DNA of 36,385 nt from Secundilactobacillus paracollinoides DSM 15502 = JCM 11969 (GCF_001311135.1 NZ_BBAG01000033.1:1-36385), one strand, 5' to 3'; numbered from the stretch's first letter, positions 1 through 9,961 are shown. Numbers and translations: made by a program. The notes: a model not told the origin generated them from the letters alone.

Positions 1-40
1 TAGTTGATTTGAATACGGTCGGTTATCTACTGCTTACGTA

Positions 41-159
41 GGAAGGGCGTTTAGGGTGCGGAGCATAGTCGACTCTGTTCCGAAAATCCCGGTTTTGGAT
101 TTTTGGAACAGAGTTGGCTATGCTCCGCACCCTGCCACTTCCGGAACACGTTTCGGCTA
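41..159 (+). repeat. Family A palindromic repeat, copy A1
   Basis: A long hairpin: arm 53–81 pairs with 105–133 with few mismatches (AGGGTGCGGAGCATAG against CTATGCTCCGCACCCT). An outer GGAAG/CTTCC pairing closes it. The apex at 82–104 has the family loop (A-run, TCCCGGTTTTGGA, T-run). The conserved right tail CGGAACACGTTTCGGC follows at 142–157. It is non-coding and lies just before a terminator at 187–215. Confidence 0.85.
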
Positions 160-186
160 GATAAAAGAGAACCAGAAAATAAAGAA

Positions 187-215
187 AAGCGAGATGCGCA
201 AGCATCTCGCTTTTT
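187..215. terminator. Intrinsic terminator
   Basis: Perfect stem AGCGAGATGC/GCATCTCGCT with a short GCAA-type loop, followed by five T. It probably ends a gene lying left of the window. Apart from this site, repeat A1 and the next promoter, I see nothing in the first 340 bases. Confidence 0.75.
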
Positions 216-266
216 AAGTTCTTGACCTACTCCCCAGCCGCAAGGCTTAATCCAACATCCACAACC

Positions 267-296
267 TTGTCCCCACAACAATCCCTGTGCTATACT
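267..296 (+). promoter_or_regulatory. Sigma-A promoter of the DUF3899-like gene
   Basis: TTGTCC at 267–272, an 18-base spacer, then TATACT at 291–296 preceded by an extended TG (288–289). The start of transcription would be near 303, about 40 bases upstream of the coding start. Confidence 0.6.
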
Positions 297-340
297 CAAT
301 TCATTGCATATCAAGTACAAACAGAACGGATGAACAATAA

Positions 341-691
341 TTGGTAAAACTCAAACAAAATAAATGGTCCTTAACCACACTAGCCATTATCGTCCTCATT
401 GGCCTCATTGCGATGCCATTCACGTCACTGATCAAGGTAGCAAATTTCTGGTTCATGATAGGGCTCGTTTTCCTAATTGGGGCAGCCTTTTTCATTATTG
501 AAAAAGGGCACCTATTTGCGGGATGGCGACGCCGGCACCGTAAGAATGAAGATCCGCTGCCCGAAGAAAAAATTTCAGTTCGTAACGTTGCGTCCGTTAA
601 AAATGGACCGATCGTTGTGAACAAGTATGCGCGATTTTGTCTGATTGTGAGTCTGACGTTGATTGTGTTGGGGATCGTTGTGACGTTGTGA
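341..691 (+). CDS. Small membrane protein, DUF3899-like
   Basis: A 116-residue protein with three hydrophobic stretches (about residues 11–32, 35–55 and 95–115). They are separated by a basic cytoplasmic-type segment (GWRRRHRKNED, about 61–71). Length and three-helix layout resemble the DUF3899 family of Firmicute membrane proteins of unknown function; this is recalled, not searched. The start is TTG with only a weak GGA-type ribosome site, but no in-frame ATG or GTG fits better. It has its own extended −10 promoter upstream and a strong terminator immediately after the stop, so it is probably monocistronic. No catalytic motif is visible. Confidence 0.7.
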   Translation: MVKLKQNKWSLTTLAIIVLIGLIAMPFTSLIKVANFWFMIGLVFLIGAAFFIIEKGHLFAGWRRRHRKNEDPLPEEKISVRNVASVKNGPIVVNKYARFCLIVSLTLIVLGIVVTL

Positions 692-750
692 AAAAAGACC
701 TCTTGGTATCACCCTGTGTGGGGTGGTAGTAAGAGGTCTTTTTGTTTTTT
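691..750 (+). terminator. Intrinsic terminator of the DUF3899-like gene
   Basis: Stem AAAGACCTCTT (694–704) pairs with AAGAGGTCTTT (731–741) around an inner GGTATCACCC/GGGTGGTA-like pairing, followed by T-rich DNA. It begins at the stop codon. Confidence 0.8.
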
Positions 751-767
751 TTGAACTGGCTTTCTTG

Positions 768-899
768 GCAACGTAGCGGAAACGAGTTCCGCAAACCAAA
801 GACTTGCACAGAAGCGGACTATTTTACAAAATCCAAACCGGATTTTATAAAATAGTCCGCTTCTGCTCCAGTCTTTAACCGGTTTGTTCCACTCTCTAT
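768..899 (-). repeat. Family A palindromic repeat, copy A2
   Basis: Minus-strand copy. Conserved tail (reverse of CGGAACTCGTTTCGC) at 776–792, stem AAGACTTGCACAGAAGCGGACTA against TAGTCCGCTTCTGCTCCAGTCTT, apex with the family loop, and the conserved end TTCCACTCTCTA at 888–899. It directly abuts the stop codon of the HAD gene (900–902), so it may serve as that operon's transcription terminator. Confidence 0.85.
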
Positions 900-1706
900 C
901 TACAATGCGAACTTCTCAATCGCAAACGCCACGCCATCTTCATCATTCGCTTTCGTCACATACTGAGCCGTTGCCTTCAATTCGTCGATGGCGTTGCCCA
1001 TTGCCACACCTGTGCCGGCGTAGGTCACCATAGTCAGGTCATTTCCTTGGTCGCCAATCGCCATGACCTCGTTTTGTGCAATACCGAGGCTCTCAGCGAG
1101 TTCCTTGATGGCGTTGCCCTTACTTGCCTTCTTGTTCATGGCTTCAAAGAAGTAGGGTTCGCTTTGAACGACGTAGAATCTTTCCTTGTATTCTTCAGGG
1201 AAGTTTGCCACGAACTTGGACAGAATTTCAGGGTCATCCACGAACATGCCCTTCGCAATCGTCAGGTCGTCTGTGATTTCCTCTGGTGTCCGGTACCGAA
1301 TCGGCATCCGCACCAGAAAACTTTCAGCAATGGTGTAGCCGCTGATGTCGCGGTTTGCCGTGTAAATAAAGTTTTTAGTTTCCATGTGAAAATGGACGTG
1401 CATTTTACGGGCAAGACTTTCAAGGTCGATGTAGTCTTCTGTGCTGATATTGTGGTTCACAATAACGTTGCCGGAAACGGATTGCGCAAGACTACCGTTA
1501 AAGGTCACCACGTATTGATTGTCGCCCGCAATGTTCAGCGGTTCAAGATACTGGTGAACACCAGTCAGTGGTCGGCCGGTACAGAGCACAACCTTGATGA
1601 CCTTTGCCTTGGCTTTTTCGATGGTGTCGATGGTGGCCTGATGTAATGCCTTTTGTGAGTCGACCAGGGTACCGTCAATGTCGATTGCAATCAGTTTAAT
1701 AGTCAT
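900..1706 (-). CDS. Cof-type HAD-IIB phosphatase
   Basis: A 268-residue HAD-superfamily hydrolase. Motif I is DIDGT at residues 9–13 (nucleophile Asp9, acid/base Asp11). Motif II Thr lies in VVLCTGRP near 43. The distal metal-binding motif is GDQGNDLTM near 218. The long insert between motifs II and III is the C2B cap of Cof/YidA-type enzymes. These dephosphorylate sugar phosphates, FMN, PLP and similar small molecules; substrate cannot be read from sequence. The ATG is preceded by AGGAGAA. It is the last gene of a minus-strand operon, 16 bases after the HD gene. Confidence 0.9.
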   Translation of the reverse strand: MTIKLIAIDIDGTLVDSQKALHQATIDTIEKAKAKVIKVVLCTGRPLTGVHQYLEPLNIAGDNQYVVTFNGSLAQSVSGNVIVNHNISTEDYIDLESLARKMHVHFHMETKNFIYTANRDISGYTIAESFLVRMPIRYRTPEEITDDLTIAKGMFVDDPEILSKFVANFPEEYKERFYVVQSEPYFFEAMNKKASKGNAIKELAESLGIAQNEVMAIGDQGNDLTMVTYAGTGVAMGNAIDELKATAQYVTKANDEDGVAFAIEKFAL

Positions 1707-1722
1707 GAAGTTCTCCTTTTGA

Positions 1723-3075
1723 TTAAATCAGGGTGTCGTTGTGAATGTGTTGTTGAAAGGCTTGATAAATCGGATCGAATAAATCGGTATCCGCCGCGTT
1801 ATTTTGTAACATTTCACGGGGGAAGAAGAAGCGTTGGTCACCGGAGAACTTCCCGGTAATGGCGTTAACCAGCGCACTGACTGAAGACAACTCGATCAGG
1901 TCACCATCTTCTTCCATCAGTTCGATCTGCGTCAACGGTTTCTTCATTTTCGGATCGTAAGCATCGTACGGCAGGTCATAGCTATTGTTGGTTGCCGTGT
2001 AATATTTTGCGTTGAAGCCGGCTTTTTCGATGAGGTCACGCAGCCCCGGTAATTCGTGTTCTGTTTCCGACGTGTAGATCACCGATTTGAGTGGCTTGCG
2101 ATCTAGGAATCGGTGCGACAGATCGCTTAAAATTGGGTCACCTGATTGGCGCCAATGCGCAAAATAGGTCGTTAGCGTCCCGTCATCCAGTAACAAGTAG
2201 TCGTCGAGGTCAAATTCGTGTTTAAAAAACGGAAACAGCAGGTAGGGTGCGCCCATTTCGTTGGCGTTATCCGCGTTGCTGTAGTATTCTCTGGCCCGTA
2301 AAAGTAGGTGACTTAAAATGACTTCCATGGAACGGGATGTTGGGTGAAAGTAGATCTGCTGATACATTTGAAAACGACTCATGATGTAGTCTTCCACGGC
2401 GTGCATGCCGCTGATCTGAAAGGCAATGCCATCACGATAGGGCCGCATGACCCGCAAGATACGGGTTAGGTCAAAGGTACCGTATTTCGTGCCGGTGTGG
2501 TAAGCATCCCGCAGCAGGTAGTCCATCCGGTCGGCATCGATCTGACTGGAAATCATTTGAACGACTTGCGGGTTAGGGTAGGTCTTTTGAATGACGGATG
2601 CGACCTGTTCAGGAAATTCGGGACTGACAGCCCGTAACACCTGGTTGACTTCCGTTTCCGGTGAGGTCAAGATCTCGGCTGTGATTACCTCGTGATCGGT
2701 GTTGAAGATGTGTTCAAACGTGTGGCTGTAAGGCCCGTGACCAATGTCGTGCAGCAGGGCGGCGCACAGTGCGACGAGGCGCTCTTTGTCGTCGTCCCAA
2801 AGACCATCACCTGCCTTTTTAGTGGGATAATTGCGTTTGAAATTGTCACAAATGCGCCGAGTGATCTCGTAGACCCCAAGAGAATGGGTAAAACGGGTGT
2901 GTTCTGCACCGTGAAAGACAAGTGAAGCCGTCCCAAGTTGTTTGATGCGGCGTAACCGTTGAAATTCTTTTGTATTGATCAGGTCTAAAATGACCTGGTG
3001 CTGGATGTAAATATAGTTATGAACTGGATCCCGAAAAACTTTTTCTCGGGGTAAGCGTTCGTCTCGATAGGCCAA
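1723..3075 (-). CDS. HD-domain phosphohydrolase (YwfO/EF1143-like)
   Basis: A 450-residue HD-superfamily metal-dependent phosphohydrolase. The metal ligands are visible: His64 in THSLGVYE, His-Asp at 109–110 in [12 protein letters not shown], and a later Asp in [14 protein letters not shown] near 180. This is the architecture of the EF1143/YwfO group, dNTP triphosphohydrolases or related nucleotide hydrolases. Cleavage of dNTP to deoxynucleoside plus triphosphate is therefore plausible but inferred. The start is TTG, chosen because AAGGAGG sits seven bases upstream. It lies between the lipoate-transferase-like gene (21 bases upstream) and the HAD gene. Confidence 0.88.
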   Translation of the reverse strand: MAYRDERLPREKVFRDPVHNYIYIQHQVILDLINTKEFQRLRRIKQLGTASLVFHGAEHTRFTHSLGVYEITRRICDNFKRNYPTKKAGDGLWDDDKERLVALCAALLHDIGHGPYSHTFEHIFNTDHEVITAEILTSPETEVNQVLRAVSPEFPEQVASVIQKTYPNPQVVQMISSQIDADRMDYLLRDAYHTGTKYGTFDLTRILRVMRPYRDGIAFQISGMHAVEDYIMSRFQMYQQIYFHPTSRSMEVILSHLLLRAREYYSNADNANEMGAPYLLFPFFKHEFDLDDYLLLDDGTLTTYFAHWRQSGDPILSDLSHRFLDRKPLKSVIYTSETEHELPGLRDLIEKAGFNAKYYTATNNSYDLPYDAYDPKMKKPLTQIELMEEDGDLIELSSVSALVNAITGKFSGDQRFFFPREMLQNNAADTDLFDPIYQAFQQHIHNDTLI

Positions 3076-3096
3076 GTGAAGGCCTCCTTTGTGTAG

Positions 3097-3918
3097 TTAG
3101 ATTCCAGCCTGACGTTTACTGATCCGGGCTAATTCCTTAGTGTACTGGGTTTGAAATGCGGGGGTGGCCAGTCGTTCTGGCAGGGATGTTGTGTCGATTT
3201 TAAATTGATCTTCCTGTAACGCGTTAACCATGCCGCTCTTTACCTCGGCGACTGTCAGTGGCTGGTGCATGGCATCGGCAACGTTGATCATGGATGACGG
3301 GTCGACATCGGGAAAATCCCAGTCATTGGCTTGGCCAGCCAGTCCCGTTTCGTAAAAATCACGCACCATTCGCCCACGGAATTGCTGGTCGCCGGTCACA
3401 CTGATGTAGGCCATGACCACTAAGGCGTTGGCAGTGCGTCGTTGTGAAATACCAGCAATTTTTTTGCCGTCCACGCTCAGGTCGTAGTCACCAGGACAGT
3501 ACGATCGGGTGATTTCATAGCTTTCAATGGTTAGCGTCGGAAAGGTAAGGTGCACCAGTGATTTCATCAGTTCATAGCCGGCGTCGACGCTATAGTGGGT
3601 CACCGTTTGCGGCACAAACAATGACACGTTAAGAATCCCACCATCACTAACTACGGCAAGTCCACCTGAATTTCGCAAAAAATGATCGTAACCATTTTCA
3701 GTCACAGTTGCGAGTCCGGCGGGCAGATCGTATAAGTGACGATCCTTTAATCCAAGGATGAGGGTCGGCGGCAGCGTCCAGAAATGAATCAGCGGTGTAT
3801 TTACCTCAGCCGTAACGTTTAATAACGTATTGGTCAGGCCAAACGACGCCAATTTCTGATCGGTAGTCAGGGGTGTATCTAATAGTTGAATCGTTGAAAA
3901 GGGTAATTGTGTCTTCAT
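3097..3918 (-). CDS. Lipoate/octanoate transfer protein, LipL-like
   Basis: A 273-residue protein of the biotin/lipoate A protein ligase fold. It has the RNSGGLAV segment (near 82–89), the SYCPGDYDL motif with a candidate nucleophile Cys141, and DGKKIAGISQRR (150–161) with the conserved lysines. The Cys in SYCPG suggests the LipL (octanoyl-GcvH:E2 amidotransferase) or LipM subfamily rather than an ATP-dependent ligase. Either way its job is lipoylation of 2-oxoacid dehydrogenase or GcvH proteins. The ATG has GAGG upstream and a near-consensus promoter at 3957–3985. First gene of the three-gene minus-strand operon. Confidence 0.8.
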   Translation of the reverse strand: MKTQLPFSTIQLLDTPLTTDQKLASFGLTNTLLNVTAEVNTPLIHFWTLPPTLILGLKDRHLYDLPAGLATVTENGYDHFLRNSGGLAVVSDGGILNVSLFVPQTVTHYSVDAGYELMKSLVHLTFPTLTIESYEITRSYCPGDYDLSVDGKKIAGISQRRTANALVVMAYISVTGDQQFRGRMVRDFYETGLAGQANDWDFPDVDPSSMINVADAMHQPLTVAEVKSGMVNALQEDQFKIDTTSLPERLATPAFQTQYTKELARISKRQAGI

Positions 3919-3956
3919 GTTGGTTACCTCGTCTCGATAAATACCAAACTACTCCT

Positions 3957-3985
3957 ATTATAGCGGAATCGGAGAAATACGTCAC
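3957..3985 (-). promoter_or_regulatory. Promoter of the LipL–HD–HAD operon
   Basis: On the minus strand: GTGACG (3985–3980), a 17-base spacer, then perfect TATAAT (3962–3957), followed about 40 bases later by the ATG. Confidence 0.75.
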
Positions 3986-4004
3986 TAGTGGACTGGACCA
4001 AAGT

Positions 4005-4131
4005 AGAGTGTGAAGCAAGGCGGGTTAGGGGCGGTGTGTAACGGAGGCTGGCAGAAAAGCCTGGGTCTGACTTTTTTGCCAGCCTCCGTTACACGTTAGC
4101 CCCGTGCCCTGCTGAACACGTTTAGTCTATG
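4005..4131 (+). repeat. Family A palindromic repeat, copy A3 (array unit 1)
   Basis: Complete unit. The left arm from GCAAGGCGGGTTAGGGGC through ACGGAGGCTGGCA pairs with TGCCAGCCTCCGT through GCCCCGTGCCCTGC. The apex is AAAAGCCTGGGTCTGACTTT. The right tail CTGAACACGTTTAGTC diverges slightly from the family. It is the first of four tandem units that fill 4005–4505. Confidence 0.85.
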
Positions 4132-4255
4132 TAACAAGGGAGCGCCGTAGCGGCACCATTTAGTTGCCAAAACCAGAAAAGTCCGGGCCTGACTTTTAGA
4201 CCAGCCTCCGTTACACATTAGCCCCGTGCCTTGCTGAACACGTTTAGTCTATGTA
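4132..4255 (+). repeat. Family A copy A4 (array unit 2, left arm degraded)
   Basis: It keeps the apex AAAAGTCCGGGCCTGACTTT and a full right arm (CCAGCCTCCGTTACACATTAG) with tail CTGAACACGTTTAGTC. The left arm is replaced by a shorter unrelated-looking segment (GCGCCGTAGCGGCACC…GTTGCC). The right arm is nearly identical to that of A3, so this is a partial tandem duplication. Confidence 0.75.
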
Positions 4256-4380
4256 AGAAGGGCGCACAGTGGCCAGCACCAGTCAGTTGCCAAAAAAACC
4301 AAAAGTCCGGGTCTAACTTTTTTGACCAGAGTTGCTTACACAGGAGCCCTCTGCCTTACTGAACACGTTTCGGCACGGTG
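4256..4380 (+). repeat. Family A copy A5 (array unit 3, left arm degraded)
   Basis: Apex AAAAGTCCGGGTCTAACTTT, right arm GACCAGAGTTGCTTACACAG, tail CTGAACACGTTTCGGCACGG. The leader GGCGCACAGTGGCCAGCACC…GTTGCC matches that of the previous unit, giving a repeat period of about 120 bases. Confidence 0.75.
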
Positions 4381-4505
4381 GGAAAGAAAGCCAGTAGCAA
4401 GAAGCACTCGGTTGGAAAAAGAGAAAAGTCCGGGCCTGACTTTTTTAACCAAAGTTGCTTACACAGGATTTTTCTCTCGCCTTGCTTCATACGCTATCCG
4501 TGCCA
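4381..4505 (+). repeat. Family A copy A6 (array unit 4, degraded)
   Basis: Leader GAAAGAAAGCCAGTAGC, apex AAAAGTCCGGGCCTGACTTT, right arm AACCAAAGTTGCTTACACAG. The tail has decayed to CTTCATACGCTATCCG and runs into the −35 region of the next gene. Short open frames here are accidental, and I see no gene between 3919 and 4561. Confidence 0.7.
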
Positions 4506-4528
4506 AAACCCCAAATTAACGTTATAAT
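4500..4528 (+). promoter_or_regulatory. Promoter of the DUF1934 gene
   Basis: GTGCCA at 4500–4505, a 17-base spacer, and perfect TATAAT at 4523–4528. The −35 box is formed by the edge of the degraded repeat A6. Confidence 0.6.
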
Positions 4529-4561
4529 AAAGTAATGTTGTGAATGAAGGGAAGGGTTAGT

Positions 4562-5005
4562 ATGGATGATCTGTCAACCAGTATTCCAGTTGGCATTCAC
4601 TTAGAGACCCACACGGTTCAAAACGGTGAGTCTTCTGACTATGTGATTGACGTTGCAGGACAAATCGTGCAGATCGGTGACACGATTTATTTGCGCTACG
4701 CGGAGCCTCAGGAAAGTGGTGAGGGTGCGGATGTGCCAGTCACGATCAAGTTTATGGGTGACGGTGATGTGTCGTTGACACGCCGGGGCGAAAATCGTGT
4801 TCGGTTGCATTTTAGTGCCGGCAAACGCGTTTCTGCCCAGTACCGCACACCGTATGGCATCATTCCAATCGAAACGGTCACCCCTCAGTTGAAGGTCGGG
4901 TTCACGCAACGCCCCTTTGGTGGCAACGCGGCAATCGACTATCAACTGTATGCTGGCCAGGAATTATTAGGAAATTACGAGATTCGATTGCAATTTACAG
5001 TTTAA
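4562..5005 (+). CDS. DUF1934 (YwiB-like) beta-barrel protein
   Basis: A 147-residue soluble protein rich in short beta strands. It starts MDDLSTSIPVGIHLET and ends with NYEIRLQFTV. Pattern and length match the DUF1934/YwiB family, a calycin-like fold usually next to rpoE, argS or pyrG in Firmicutes; function is unknown. An ATG at 4544 would add six residues. I prefer 4562 because AAGGGAAGGG lies six bases upstream of it and would otherwise be inside the coding region. It precedes rpoE by 44 bases, and the rpoE promoter lies inside its 3' end. Confidence 0.8.
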   Translation: MDDLSTSIPVGIHLETHTVQNGESSDYVIDVAGQIVQIGDTIYLRYAEPQESGEGADVPVTIKFMGDGDVSLTRRGENRVRLHFSAGKRVSAQYRTPYGIIPIETVTPQLKVGFTQRPFGGNAAIDYQLYAGQELLGNYEIRLQFTV

Positions 5006-5016
5006 TCGCGTATAGT
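4988..5016 (+). promoter_or_regulatory. Promoter of rpoE
   Basis: TTGCAA at 4988–4993, exactly 17 bases, then TATAGT at 5011–5016. The predicted start near 5023 gives a leader of about 27 bases to the TTG at 5050, which favours that start over the GTG at 5029. Confidence 0.65.
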
Positions 5017-5049
5017 TGTTCGTAGACTGTGGAAGGGACGTGCGCCAGT

Positions 5050-5676
5050 TTGGAATTAAAAGTCTTAGAAGGCCAAAACAAAAGCGAATTATCGATGATA
5101 GAAGTCGCTCACGCGATTCTCGCACAACGCGGGGATGTTATGCCGTTTGCTGATTTAGCTAACGAGGTTCAACAATACCTCGGCGAAACTGATAAAGAAA
5201 TTCGGGAACGACTTTCTCAATTTTACACTGACTTAAACATTGATGGTAGTTTCATTTCGTTAGGTGATAACCTCTGGGGTTTACGGACCTGGTATCCATT
5301 CGAATCGATCGATGAAGCAACGATCGGTGCTGAGGATGACGAGGATCACCCGAAGGCAAAGAAACGTCGGAAGGTTAACGCCTTCTTGGCAGATACTTCA
5401 GACGATGATGACGTGATCGATTACGACGACGATGATCCTGAAGATCAGGATGATGTTGACGTTGATGATGAAGATCTCGACTCTGAATACGATGATGATG
5501 AAGACGAAAGCGAAGACGACGAGGACACCAAGGAACTTGGGAAGTACAAGTCTGATTTAGCTGATATCGATGATGGTAGCGACGACGGTGATGATGCCGA
5601 CGACAGCATGCCTGATGGTATCGAAGGTCAATTATCTGAATTTGACGAAGACGACGACGAAGAAGAAAAAAAGTAA
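5050..5676 (+). CDS. rpoE: RNA polymerase delta subunit
   Basis: About 208 residues. The N-terminal HARE-HTH domain (about 1–90) contains the family hallmarks [19 protein letters not shown] and [17 protein letters not shown]. From about residue 95 on, the protein is an extended Asp/Glu-rich disordered tail, the classic delta polyanion. Delta binds core RNA polymerase, lowers affinity for nucleic acids and promotes recycling and initiation selectivity. I choose TTG at 5050, with GGAAGGGA eleven bases upstream, because orthologues begin [13 protein letters not shown] at 5029 would add seven residues. The next gene is pyrG, as in many Firmicutes. Confidence 0.95.
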   Translation: MELKVLEGQNKSELSMIEVAHAILAQRGDVMPFADLANEVQQYLGETDKEIRERLSQFYTDLNIDGSFISLGDNLWGLRTWYPFESIDEATIGAEDDEDHPKAKKRRKVNAFLADTSDDDDVIDYDDDDPEDQDDVDVDDEDLDSEYDDDEDESEDDEDTKELGKYKSDLADIDDGSDDGDDADDSMPDGIEGQLSEFDEDDDEEEKK

Positions 5677-5690
5677 TTCGAACTTATGCC

Positions 5691-5730
5691 TTGACGAATA
5701 TCTGGGAAACAGGTAATATATCGCTTGGGC
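5691..5730 (+). promoter_or_regulatory. pyrG promoter with GGGC initiation site
   Basis: TTGACG at 5691–5696, 17 bases, TAATAT at 5714–5719. The likely start is the first G of GGGC at 5727–5730. In Bacillus subtilis pyrG, transcription also starts GGGC and CTP shortage causes repeated G addition at this site. The same initial sequence is seen here. Confidence 0.75.
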
Positions 5731-5812
5731 GCTTCACAAGGAATTGTGAAGCCATTGTTCGGAATAATAGAAGCTTCCTATTCAACCAACGACGAATAGG
5801 GAGTTTTTTCGT
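5731..5812 (+). promoter_or_regulatory. pyrG leader: CTP-responsive attenuator (inferred)
   Basis: After the start there is a hairpin GCTTCACAA/TTGTGAAGC (5731–5752). An intrinsic terminator follows, CTTCCTATTC (5774–5783) against GAATAGGGAG (5793–5802) with T-run 5804–5809, ending about 50 bases before pyrG. The upstream strand of the terminator is C/U-rich. A G-extended 5' end made when CTP is low could therefore pair with it and block termination, as established for B. subtilis pyrG. The mechanism here is inferred. Confidence 0.7.
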
Positions 5813-5818
5813 TATTGA

Positions 5819-7471
<1,653 letters not shown>

Positions 7472-7486
7472 TTAAATGGTATATCT

Positions 7487-7519
7487 AAGAGCTGAGGACA
7501 ATTCTCCTTAGCTCTTTTT
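7487..7519 (+). terminator. Intrinsic terminator of pyrG
   Basis: AAGAGCTGAGGA pairs with TCCTTAGCTCTT (one G–T type pair), followed by a T-run, 16 bases after the pyrG stop. Confidence 0.85.
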
Positions 7520-7563
7520 CTATGGTTGGAAATGACTGATTTCTAGCATTGAACTCAATTAAA

Positions 7564-7745
7564 CTGTCGCTTCGTTCCGTCGGTCGGCTCTGCAGTTTGT
7601 AGTGGGGTCGTGAGGAAGCTAACTTTTGGCGGTGCCAAAAGTGGATCTCCCTAACGCCCACATGAGTAAAGGACCAAAAAACGGTCATCAACTCATGTTT
7701 TCACTACTACCTGCAATGCCGACCGACTCCACTACGCTACTTTCG
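7564..7745 (-). repeat. Module C, copy C3 (three-way junction palindrome)
   Basis: Reverse-strand reading: GTAGCGTAGTGGAG, outer stem around GGTCGGC/GCCGACC. Arm II is ACATGAG…CTCATGT with the TTG/TTA internal loop. Then the junction GGGAGATCC, arm III ACTTTTGGC/GCCAAAAGT, the return strand TAGCTTCC…GACCCCA, and the end GGAACGAAGCGACAG. The arms differ completely in sequence from C1 but pair in the same places. Confidence 0.75.
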
Positions 7746-7923
7746 TGCAAAAAATAACAATCCGTACATGTCCGAAGCGGTCTCTTGACTTCATAGGTAC
7801 AATCAGTTTTAATACCATAGGCACATTACTAACATTTTCTTTGATAGCCGTTAAGTACGATTTTTTATAAATCGGTTGAATGCTATCCTGTTGTGTAAAC
7901 TGAAGTTAAAGCGTATTCAATGT

Positions 7924-8100
7924 GAGTGGAACGCAGCAATTTGGCACGGAGCTGTGGTGTCGACATCAGTTAGCGACCGTTCTTGGGTCGGTTACTGATG
8001 TGCGAGACGACTGAGATCCACTCGAGAGCTGCGCAGCAGAAATCGAGTTAGCTCAGTCGCGAGCCACCACACGGAGTGCCAAATTGCGAAATGCAACGGA
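7924..8100 (+). repeat. Module B, copy B1 (three-way junction palindrome)
   Basis: AGTGGAACGC, outer stem GCAATTTGGCA/TGCCAAATTGC, GTGGTGTCG. Arm II is ACATCAG…CTGATGT with a TTA opposite TTA. Then junction GACTGAGATCC, arm III ACTCGA/TCGAGT, return TTAGCTCAGTC, CCACCAC and the terminal TGCAACGGA. Layout and junction bases match module C. Confidence 0.8.
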
Positions 8101-8323
8101 CTATCAGCACAATCTGCTAGCTTCAATGCCAGAAATCAATCATTTCCAAGCGTTGATTAAAAGAGTTCGATTAGAAAATAGACTAATTTCTAAGTATTTG
8201 TGTCTTTTTAATATTACAAATTAACGAGATAGCGTGAAACTATTGTAATTTTGCCGGGCATTATTTATCATTAAATAATGATTACTCGAATTATGATTTT
8301 GAATAGTGAAGGAAACTTACGTA
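8101..8323. other. Leader region of murA
   Basis: AT-rich, non-coding. The only clear structure is a perfect hairpin CATTATTTA/TAAATAATG at 8259–8280. A TATGAT at 8292–8297 could be a −10 box, but no convincing −35 accompanies it. Confidence 0.35.
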
Positions 8324-9599
8324 ATGAAAAAATGATAATCCACGGTGGCAAACGCCTGTCCGGCAGTGTGACCATCGGTGGTGCTAAAAACAGCACGGTC
8401 GCGTTAATTCCAGCGGCCATTCTGCTGATACGCCAGTAAAGTTTGACATGGTTCCCGACATTTTAGATGTTCACAATTTAATGCTCATTTTAAAATCAAT
8501 GAACGTGCATTCGGGTTTTGCGGATGGCGTCTTAAAAATTGATCCAACTGAAATTATTGAAGCGCCCATGCCAAGTCAGGCGATTAAGAGTTTACGGGCG
8601 TCATACTACTTTATGGGGGCCTTACTGGGTCGTTTTGGCCGTGCAACGGTCACTTTTCCTGGTGGTGACAACATTGGTCCCCGACCAATCGACCAACACA
8701 TCAAAGCGTTTAAAGCGCTGGGTGCCGAAGTCGTTGAAAATAACGGGACGGTTCATATTACGACCAGCGGTGATGGTCTACATGGTGCCCGGATCTTTTT
8801 AGACCTGGTGTCTGTTGGCGCAACCATCAACACGATTTTGGCCGCCGTTAAAGCACAGGGTGCCACGGTGATTGAAAATGCCGCTAAGGAGCCTGAAATC
8901 ATTGATATCGCAACCTTCTTAAACAATATGGGGGCGCATATTCGTGGTGCCGGCACCGATGTTATCCGAATCGAAGGTGTCTCGACGCTCAAGGCGACAA
9001 ATGTGCATACGATCATTCCAGACCGGATCGAAGCGGGGACGTTTCTGTCGCTTGCTGCCGCTATGGGTGATGGTATTCGAATTAAAAATATTATTCCAGA
9101 ACATTTGGAGTCGTTTACGGCTAAGTTAATTGAAATGGACGTTCAGCTTCAAATTAATGAAGACGAGGCTTACGTGGCAAAGTCGGATGATTTGAACGCT
9201 ATTCAGGTCAAGACAATGCCGTTCCCAGGATTTGCGACGGATCTGCAGCAACCCATTACCCCTTTACTGTTACGCGCAAAGGGGAGCAGTGTCATCGTTG
9301 ACACAATTTACCCGCAACGCGTGAAACACATTTCTCAACTGCAGAAAATGGGTGCTAAGGTTCGTAGTGAAAACGATATGATCATTGTGGAACATACGAA
9401 CACGCTCAATGGCGCAACGGTAGGAGCTGGCGAAATTCGTGCCGGGGCCTCACTCATGATTGCGGCACTGATGGCTGACGGGGAGACCCAGATTCTTAAT
9501 GCCGACAATATTTTGCGTGGTTATGGCAGTATCGTGGCTAAATTAACAGCCTTAAATGCGGATGTGACCATTGAGGACACAGCTGAGATTGCGGAGTAA
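8324..9599 (+). CDS. murA: UDP-GlcNAc 1-carboxyvinyltransferase (frame broken twice)
   Basis: First committed enzyme of peptidoglycan synthesis, adding enolpyruvate from PEP to UDP-GlcNAc. Reconstructed length is about 425 residues, normal for MurA. The N-terminus [11 protein letters not shown]…[17 protein letters not shown] is followed by [10 protein letters not shown] and later [22 protein letters not shown] and [12 protein letters not shown]. Two single-base losses break it: the A-run after the ATG (six A at 8327–8332, seven needed) and CTGCTGAT near 8428 (CTGGCTGAT needed). The start at 8324 is favoured because AAGGA lies 11 bases upstream; 8332 is an alternative. The product resembles the MurA2 paralogue of lactobacilli. 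Confidence 0.9.
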
Positions 9600-9613
9600 T
9601 TTGCGATCGCCCA

Positions 9614-9642
9614 TTGAAAACGGGCAACGTTCATGATATAGT
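9614..9642 (+). promoter_or_regulatory. Promoter of rpmE2
   Basis: TTGAAA at 9614–9619, 17 bases, TATAGT at 9637–9642 with an extended TG at 9634–9635. The leader to the ATG is about 60 bases. Confidence 0.75.
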
Positions 9643-9709
9643 GTTAGGGTTGACGACATAAATCAATCTCTGTTTCAGTGAATGATTCAGGGCAAAGGAG
9701 ATTATTATA

Positions 9710-9961
9710 ATGAAACAAGGCATTCATCCAGATTACCACGAAGTAGTCTTCCAAGACTCAAGTACTGGTTACAAGTTCTTATCAGGTTCAACTGCAACTT
9801 CAGAAGAAACTGTTGAATGGGAAGATGGCAACACTTATCCATTGATTCGTGTTGAAATTTCTTCTGATTCTCACCCATTCTACACCGGTAAGCAAAAGTT
9901 CAACAAAGCCGACGGTGCTGTGGATCGTTTCAACAAGAAGTACGGTTTATCAAACAACTAA
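9710..9961 (+). CDS. rpmE2: 50S ribosomal protein bL31, type B
   Basis: An 83-residue ribosomal protein starting [16 protein letters not shown] and containing [14 protein letters not shown]…[12 protein letters not shown]. It has no cysteines, so it is the zinc-free (C−) type B form, the usual or only form in lactobacilli. It binds the large subunit and bridges to the small subunit head. The ATG follows AAAGGAG. It has its own promoter and terminator, so it is a single-gene unit. Confidence 0.97.
   Translation: MKQGIHPDYHEVVFQDSSTGYKFLSGSTATSEETVEWEDGNTYPLIRVEISSDSHPFYTGKQKFNKADGAVDRFNKKYGLSNN

Larger units (their letters stand above)
7564..8100 (-). mobile_element. Composite structured element, locus 1
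   Basis: Minus-strand copy of the roughly 540–585 bp composite also found at 11484–12041 and 23147–23730. Read on the minus strand, it is module B (8100–7924), a non-coding middle of about 180 bases, then module C (7745–7564). Order and orientation of the modules match the other two loci, but the middle has diverged almost beyond recognition. It fills most of the gap between pyrG and murA and contains no credible gene, terminal transposase or obvious target duplication. Whether it moves as DNA or acts as RNA is unknown. Confidence 0.75.

Noticed and set aside
1047..1646. 199-residue plus-strand open frame
   Set aside because: It is the antisense shadow of the HAD phosphatase, which has clear catalytic motifs and a ribosome site.
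4322..4519. 65-residue open frame in the repeat array
   Set aside because: It is internal to tandem Family A units A5 and A6 and crosses the DUF1934 promoter.
7924..8100. Idea that modules B/C are integron attC sites
   Set aside because: They have imperfect palindromes and extrahelical bases, but I find no consistent GTTRRRY/RYYYAAC ends, no integrase and no cassette genes. The modules have a three-way junction, which attC sites do not.
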